Origin: Lachnospiraceae bacterium
Lineage (GTDB): Bacteria > Bacillota > Clostridia > Lachnospirales > Lachnospiraceae
Reading direction: 5' to 3'
Assembly (NCBI GenBank): GCA_028693165.1
Contig: JAQUVX010000002.1
Span: 62,001 to 126,000 of the forward strand
Length of the DNA: 64,000 bases
Shown: positions 62,935 to 64,000 of the stretch, in pieces
Numbering within the stretch: position 1 is the stretch's first letter
Layout of the letters: the number at the start of each line of letters is the position of its first letter
Position numbers and translations under genes: made by a program
The notes under the pieces: generated by a model
The model's database searches: none
What the model saw: the letters and a program-made list of their open reading frames with translations, nothing else
Told to the model about the DNA's origin: nothing

Positions 62935-62949
62935 ATTCATCCCATGAAT
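62935..62949. promoter_or_regulatory. Operator 1 of the GlpA-like operon
   Basis: Perfect palindrome ATTCAT-CCC-ATGAAT, about +5 to +20 relative to the predicted start of the GlpA-like transcript. A near copy lies at 63010-63024. Confidence 0.7.
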
Positions 62950-62957
62950 ATATGTTA

Positions 62958-62986
62958 TATATAGCATTGTTTTTGTTTAAAGTCAA
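62958..62986 (-). promoter_or_regulatory. Promoter of the GlpA-like operon
   Basis: TTGACT (62986-62981), 17 bases, TATATA (62963-62958). It is flanked by the two operators. Confidence 0.7.
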
Positions 62987-63009
62987 TATTGAATCGAGAA
63001 TAAAATCAT

Positions 63010-63024
63010 ATTCATCCCATGCAT
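63010..63024. promoter_or_regulatory. Operator 2 of the GlpA-like operon
   Basis: ATTCAT-CCC-ATGCAT differs from operator 1 at one base and is 75 bp away, upstream of the -35. Two sites seven turns apart would permit looping by a dimeric FadR-type regulator. Confidence 0.65.
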
Positions 63025-63059
63025 TTGCTGTTTTTTCAGTATTCCAACACACAAAGAAA

Positions 63060-63083
63060 AATCCGGGAACCAAGTCCCGGATT
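63060..63083 (-). terminator. Terminator of the FadR-type regulator gene
   Basis: AATCCGGGA pairs with TCCCGGATT around a 6-base loop. It is followed on the minus strand by TTTCTTTG, one base after the stop codon. Confidence 0.8.
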
Positions 63084-63084
63084 C

Positions 63085-63759
63085 TCATTCATGATACCGA
63101 TTGTAGTTATAAAGCAGATGATAATACATCGCCTGTTCGGCCTCCACCACCTTCTGATCGCGGATTGCCTGGAAGATCGCACGATGGGAAGACAGGGTCT
63201 GACGATATTCCTGCTCCCTGACCGTTCCGGAAAACACTTCGACGCCCTGCGATATGACCGGAACCAGATTTGCCATGACCATATTGTGTGTACACTCTGC
63301 AATTCTGGCATGAAACAGACTGTCCTCTTCCGCATATCCACACGTCTCGGACATCGCGTTTTCCACCGCCTCAAGGGCCGCCTCCAGCCGTTCCAGCTCT
63401 TCCTGTGAACGGTTCTGCGCCGCCAATGCCGCAATCTTCGGCTCGATCATGGTTCGGATCTGAAGCAGATCCTCCGTCAGTTTTTTCCGATCCTCCACCA
63501 TGGAAAAGCCGAAGGGATCATCCGCAACGCCGTTCTTCTCAGATACAAATGCCCCCGCCCCCTGACGGATGACGATGATATTGCGCGACATCAAAAGCCG
63601 CAGCGCTTCCCGCACGGTATTCCTCCCGACTCCCAGAAGCTCCACCAGCTCGACCTCCGTCGGAAGCTTGTCCCCCGGTTCCATGTTGCGCTCCCGAATA
63701 TAGTCTAATACATCCTGAGCAGATTTCTCCGCCAGGGTCAGATTTTCCGATGACTTCAT
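63085..63759 (-). CDS. FadR/GntR family regulator
   Basis: This protein of about 224 residues has an N-terminal winged helix (about 10-75, PTEVELVELLGVGRNTVREALRLLM) and an FCD domain with likely ligand/metal residues in DSLFHARIAECTHN and SHRAIFQAI. The start ATG 63759 follows AGAGG at 8 bases. It is directly upstream of the GlpA-like trio in the same direction, separated by its own terminator. The twin ATTCATCCCATG sites around the trio's promoter are its likely operators, with a small organic acid as ligand. Confidence 0.9.
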   Translation of the reverse strand: MKSSENLTLAEKSAQDVLDYIRERNMEPGDKLPTEVELVELLGVGRNTVREALRLLMSRNIIVIRQGAGAFVSEKNGVADDPFGFSMVEDRKKLTEDLLQIRTMIEPKIAALAAQNRSQEELERLEAALEAVENAMSETCGYAEEDSLFHARIAECTHNMVMANLVPVISQGVEVFSGTVREQEYRQTLSSHRAIFQAIRDQKVVEAEQAMYYHLLYNYNRYHE

Positions 63760-63839
63760 CGCGCCGTCCTCTCTCCCATTCAAAATACAGATATGCACGC
63801 TGGCTTATCATACAGCCTCTCAAACATCATCATATCTTG

Positions 63840-64000
63840 TCACTGTTTCTCTTCCAGCTCTCGTATCCGAGCCTTCAGCCTCTCAATCTCGGCGTCCTTC
63901 AACTGTCGCTCTGCCTCATTCCGTTCCCGCTCTTCCTGCAGCTCTTCCTTGTTCCGCTTCCGCTCTTCCTGCAGCTCCTTTTCCAAGTCCTCCCATTCAA
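63840..64000 (-). CDS. C-terminal coiled-coil end of a truncated gene
   Basis: The last 52 codons of a protein entering from the right edge, ending at TGA 63842-63840. The residues are almost all charged heptads (ELQEERKRN, ELQEERERN, then IERLKARIRELEEKQ), with two near-identical DNA repeats of about 30 bases. Such tails are common at the end of Rpn-type PD-(D/E)XK nuclease/transposase-like proteins in Lachnospiraceae. The catalytic part is outside the window, so this identity is only a suggestion. Confidence 0.5.
   Translation of the reverse strand, partial: EWEDLEKELQEERKRNKEELQEERERNEAERQLKDAEIERLKARIRELEEKQ

Overview
The window looks like chromosomal DNA from a Firmicute of the class Clostridia, most likely Lachnospiraceae. 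This is inferred from AGGAGG-type ribosome binding sites, a YesM/YesN-type two-component pair, a PTS operon, an Etf-linked FAD dehydrogenase, CdsR/CdsB-type cysteine catabolism and a giant InlB-repeat surface protein. The genus cannot be fixed from the sequence alone. No tRNA, rRNA, CRISPR array or complete insertion sequence was seen.

Layout: 1-6305 (minus) is an RND efflux operon, tetR - adaptor - RND pump - two TolC-like genes, the second cut by the window edge. Its promoter carries two TetR-type palindromes. A DMT exporter follows at 6.4-7.3 kb. 7.4-13.6 kb looks like a sulfur amino-acid module: a frameshifted DAACS symporter, a MalY-type C-S lyase, a sigma-54 activator and, divergently behind a consensus -24/-12 promoter, an iron-sulfur cysteine desulfidase. 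A MATE exporter with a terminator hairpin in its leader lies opposite a TetR gene (13.7-16.0 kb). The 2553-residue surface protein fills 16.0-23.7 kb, next to an XRE regulator. 24-28.4 kb is a patchwork: a small unknown gene, an acyltransferase, an AbiE type IV toxin-antitoxin pair with a 15-bp inverted-repeat operator, an MGMT-family protein and a HAD hydrolase.

28.4-32.8 kb is an alpha-glucoside PTS operon (IICB, GH4 glucosidase, IIA) behind an RpiR regulator. 32.9-33.1 kb contains a candidate small RNA; its 5' element recurs at 59.8 kb. 33.2-45.2 kb is a divergent locus. To the left run a metal-dependent hydrolase, a sugar-type ABC transporter and a GldA-like dehydrogenase. To the right run a cyclase-family hydrolase, a membrane-anchored receptor, a sensor kinase and an AraC-type response regulator. 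Two 12-bp direct repeats 21 bp apart separate the two promoters.

45.3-59.7 kb appears to be one carboxylate or uronate-type catabolic regulon around a GntR gene. Operon A holds a fused TRAP permease, a KDPG aldolase-VOC fusion, an M24-like protein lacking metal-binding aspartates, EtfB, EtfA, a GlcD-type FAD dehydrogenase and a second GldA-like gene. Operon B holds a KduI/IolB-family isomerase, a KduD-like dehydrogenase, a type II dehydroquinase, a TAXI binding protein and a D-2-hydroxyacid dehydrogenase. The permease is in A and its likely binding protein in B, and both promoters carry the same AT-rich palindrome, so they probably work together; the substrate is unknown. The two GldA-like genes (33.2 and 45.3 kb) are about 97% identical and look partly homogenised by gene conversion.

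59.9-63.8 kb is a GlpA/GlpB-like flavoprotein operon with a DUF1667 gene and its own FadR-type regulator, with twin operators. The right edge holds the coiled-coil end of a truncated gene.
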